DNA of 7,460 nt, from the NCBI GenBank assembly GCA_007128755.1, contig SKWV01000458.1, forward strand, positions 1 through 7,460, written 5' to 3'. This DNA is from Trueperaceae bacterium (GTDB lineage Bacteria; Deinococcota; Deinococci; Deinococcales; Trueperaceae). The position numbers were made by a program, and so were the translations under genes. The notes below the pieces were generated by a model, which was not told the origin of the DNA, made no database searches, and worked only from the letters and a program-made list of their open reading frames with translations. Every line of letters starts with the position of its first letter. The stretch's first letter is position 1. Of this stretch, positions 6,234 through 7,460 are shown piece after piece.

Positions 6234-6626
6234 TCACACCATGTAGTACTCCCACGCGATGCGGTCGGGATCCTTGAAGGCGACGTAGCGCTTGCCGAGC
6301 GTCTCGTCCATCTTCACCCCGGTGTTCTCGATGCCCGCCTCGGAGAGCGCCGTGGCGACGCGCTCGAGGTCTTCCTCGGACTCGCAGCCGAGGGCGATGT
6401 GGTCCAAGCCCACGCGGAAGGGGCTGAACACGTCGCCGGGCGCCGTCGACGGGTCCGGCCCGCGCACGCCGAACGCCGTCCCACCGGCCATGAACAAGAA
6501 GAGCTCCGGCGAGTCGTGCACGAGCGGGAACCCGAGCGTCTCGATGTAGAACGTTCGGGAACGGTCCAAGTCGTTCGAGCGCAGCGATACGTGGTGCACG
6601 CCTGGTGTCGTGATGCCGATGGCCAT
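6234..6626 (-). CDS. VOC-superfamily (glyoxalase/dioxygenase-like) metalloenzyme
   Basis: A single-domain vicinal-oxygen-chelate protein of 130 residues, the usual size. It shows both beta-alpha-beta-beta-beta modules: GVHHVSLRSNDLDRSRTFY (9-27) with ETLGF, and GLDHIALGCESEEDLERV (73-90), then AFKDPDRIAWEYYMV at the end. Likely metal ligands are H12, H76 and E126, at the classic positions. VOC members include glyoxalase I, ring-cleaving dioxygenases, fosfomycin-resistance proteins and epimerases; nothing here picks one. The start ATG has a GGGGG-containing Shine-Dalgarno (GAAGGGGGT) about 6 bases upstream. The gene ends 46-80 bases before the DUF899 gene on the same strand, so the two probably form a small operon, and it is cytosolic. 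Homology is clear; the substrate is unknown. Confidence 0.94.
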   Translation of the reverse strand: MAIGITTPGVHHVSLRSNDLDRSRTFYIETLGFPLVHDSPELFLFMAGGTAFGVRGPDPSTAPGDVFSPFRVGLDHIALGCESEEDLERVATALSEAGIENTGVKMDETLGKRYVAFKDPDRIAWEYYMV

Positions 6627-6647
6627 GAGCTACCCCCTTCGTCGGTC

Positions 6648-7141
6648 ATGGTACTCGTCGCCGCCGCGGTCAAGCCGACATCGGCACCGCGGTCGAGCGA
6701 GCATGCACGTGCACGAACCCTTGCGCGGCCGCGGCCGCTCGCACGACCTTCCTCGCAGGCCGCGAGTCCCTACCGCCCGCCGCCAGCGGGTACGTCCCGA
6801 ACGATGCCGTCTGGGAGCTGGCGGAGCCGATCGACGGTCCCTCGCTGGCGCACGCCCGCGACTTGGCGCGCCGCTACCGTGTCCACCTCGGCACGGGCTT
6901 CGTCGAGCGTTGCGGCGCCGACCTGTTCAATACCTACGTCGTGTTCGACACGGATGGGCGGGTCGCCGGAGCGGTACGCAAGCACGACGCCGAGACGGCG
7001 TGCTTCCGCTCGGGTCGGGGCGGGATCGTGATCGAGACGGCGCTCGGGCGACTCGGCGTCTCCATCTGCGCCGACAACCACCGGCTCGGCGGCTTCGAAC
7101 GCGTACGGGCGGCGCGGGTCGACCTGCTCCTCATGCCCCCG
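6648..7141 (+). pseudogene. Broken nitrilase-superfamily (carbon-nitrogen hydrolase) gene
   Basis: The plus strand encodes about 165 residues of a C-N hydrolase in damaged form. An ATG at 6648 begins MVLVAAAVK in one frame. Family-like sequence then continues in another frame (QADIGTAVERA, about 6671-6703), so a frameshift lies near 6668-6680. A poorly matching stretch of about 25 codons follows, then clear homology: SGYVPND (near 6785), PIDGPSLAHARDLARRY, LGTGFVER, VRKHDAE with the catalytic-position Lys, GRLGVSICADN with the catalytic-position Cys, and VDLLLMP ending at 7138. The catalytic Glu expected about five residues before the SGY glycine is a Pro (LPPAASGY). Homology stops at a C5 run at 7136-7140, where the sequence becomes the antisense of a membrane-protein gene; the C-terminal third (about 100 residues) is absent. 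The frame runs on to a stop at 7207. It should be inactive. An assembly error at the junction is possible. Confidence 0.78.
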
Positions 7142-7460
7142 AACATCGCCACCATCGCCCACTCACCGCGCTCGGCGAAGTACCCGGCGCTGTTGATCAC
7201 CGTGTAGAGGAGCGCGCCACTGGCGATCAGGCCCACGCTCTCCCCCACGCCGCCCCCGCCCCGGACGAGGCCCACCCCGGCGACGACGAGGAGCACCGCC
7301 GTCACCGACTCCGCCGCCAGGTGGAACGCGATCGCGCGCGGCGCGCTCTGCAGCTCCGCCACGCTGCCGGTCGCCAGGAAGAAGAGCCATTGCGCCGCCA
7401 TGAGCACGCCCACGATCAGGAGCGTCCAGCCGACGAGCGAACGTGCACGCCGGGTCGCCA
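7141..7460 (-). pseudogene. Partial small membrane protein, C-terminus lost, 5' end off window
   Basis: The minus-strand frame is open from the right edge and shows about 106 residues with three hydrophobic segments: LVGWTLLIVGVLMAAQW with following residues, AAESVTAVLLVVAGVGLV, and ASGALLYTVINSAGYF followed by ERGEWAMVAMF. This pattern, especially the YTVINS.GYFA.RGEW.MV.MF ending of the third segment, is common in small uncharacterised four-helix membrane proteins about 120-130 residues long, in which a fourth helix should follow. Here the match stops at 7141. The frame then runs into the antisense of the nitrilase remnant until a stop at 6934, with no fourth helix. An in-frame GTG at 7413 exists, but the frame and family-like sequence continue to the window edge (LVGWTLLIV), so the true start is probably beyond 7460. 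The function is unknown; any product would carry a non-native tail. Confidence 0.7.

Noticed and set aside
5495..6277. Plus-strand 260-codon frame opposite the DUF899 gene
   Set aside because: Antisense of a well-supported gene; low-complexity R/A/V composition and no recognisable family.
6648..6673. Possible minus-strand promoter (TTGACC ... TACCAT) for the VOC gene
   Set aside because: The spacer is only 14 bases, too short for sigma-70, and neither hexamer is perfect.

Overview
The window is a high-GC bacterial chromosome segment of tightly packed genes with clear Shine-Dalgarno sites. Two exported proteins have signal peptides that appear to end just before a Gln (ALA|Q and VSS|Q). That style, with the GC content, would suit Deinococcota such as a Trueperaceae-like lineage, but this is a weak guess and other high-GC phyla are possible.

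Layout. Bases 1-400 hold no intact gene. On the minus strand there is a possible start of a tRNA cut by the window edge, a frameshifted remnant of a MazF/PemK-type toxin gene, and a perfect 11-bp hairpin. The hairpin lies just beyond the end of a 188-aa secreted protein of unknown function (971 to 405, minus). A 340-bp divergent intergenic region (972-1311) follows. It carries phased direct repeats inside an inverted repeat and an extended -10 promoter for the plus strand.

The core is a three-gene ABC importer operon on the plus strand: a periplasmic binding protein (1312-2460), a fused two-domain permease of the FbpB/COG1178 kind (2547-4382) and a TOBE-containing ATPase (4379-5470, ATGA overlap with the permease). 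Together they form a complete ferric-type/PotA-type uptake system. The binding protein lacks an obvious twin-tyrosine iron motif where FbpA has one, so the substrate is open. A long inverted repeat between the binding protein and permease genes could set their expression ratio.

The operon converges on a minus-strand pair, a VOC/glyoxalase-like enzyme (6626-6234) followed by a DUF899 thioredoxin-like protein (6154-5483). The right end (about 6648-7460) is broken sequence. A nitrilase-superfamily hydrolase is frameshifted near its start, lacks the catalytic Glu and has lost its C-terminal third. It is joined tail-to-tail, at a run of five C's, to a small membrane-protein gene that has lost its own C-terminus.

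I see no CRISPR array, phage, transposase or defence system. The most notable signals are the damaged genes on both flanks, the tail-to-tail junction, the operator-like repeats and the uncertain importer substrate. I found no convincing evidence for a new multi-gene system.
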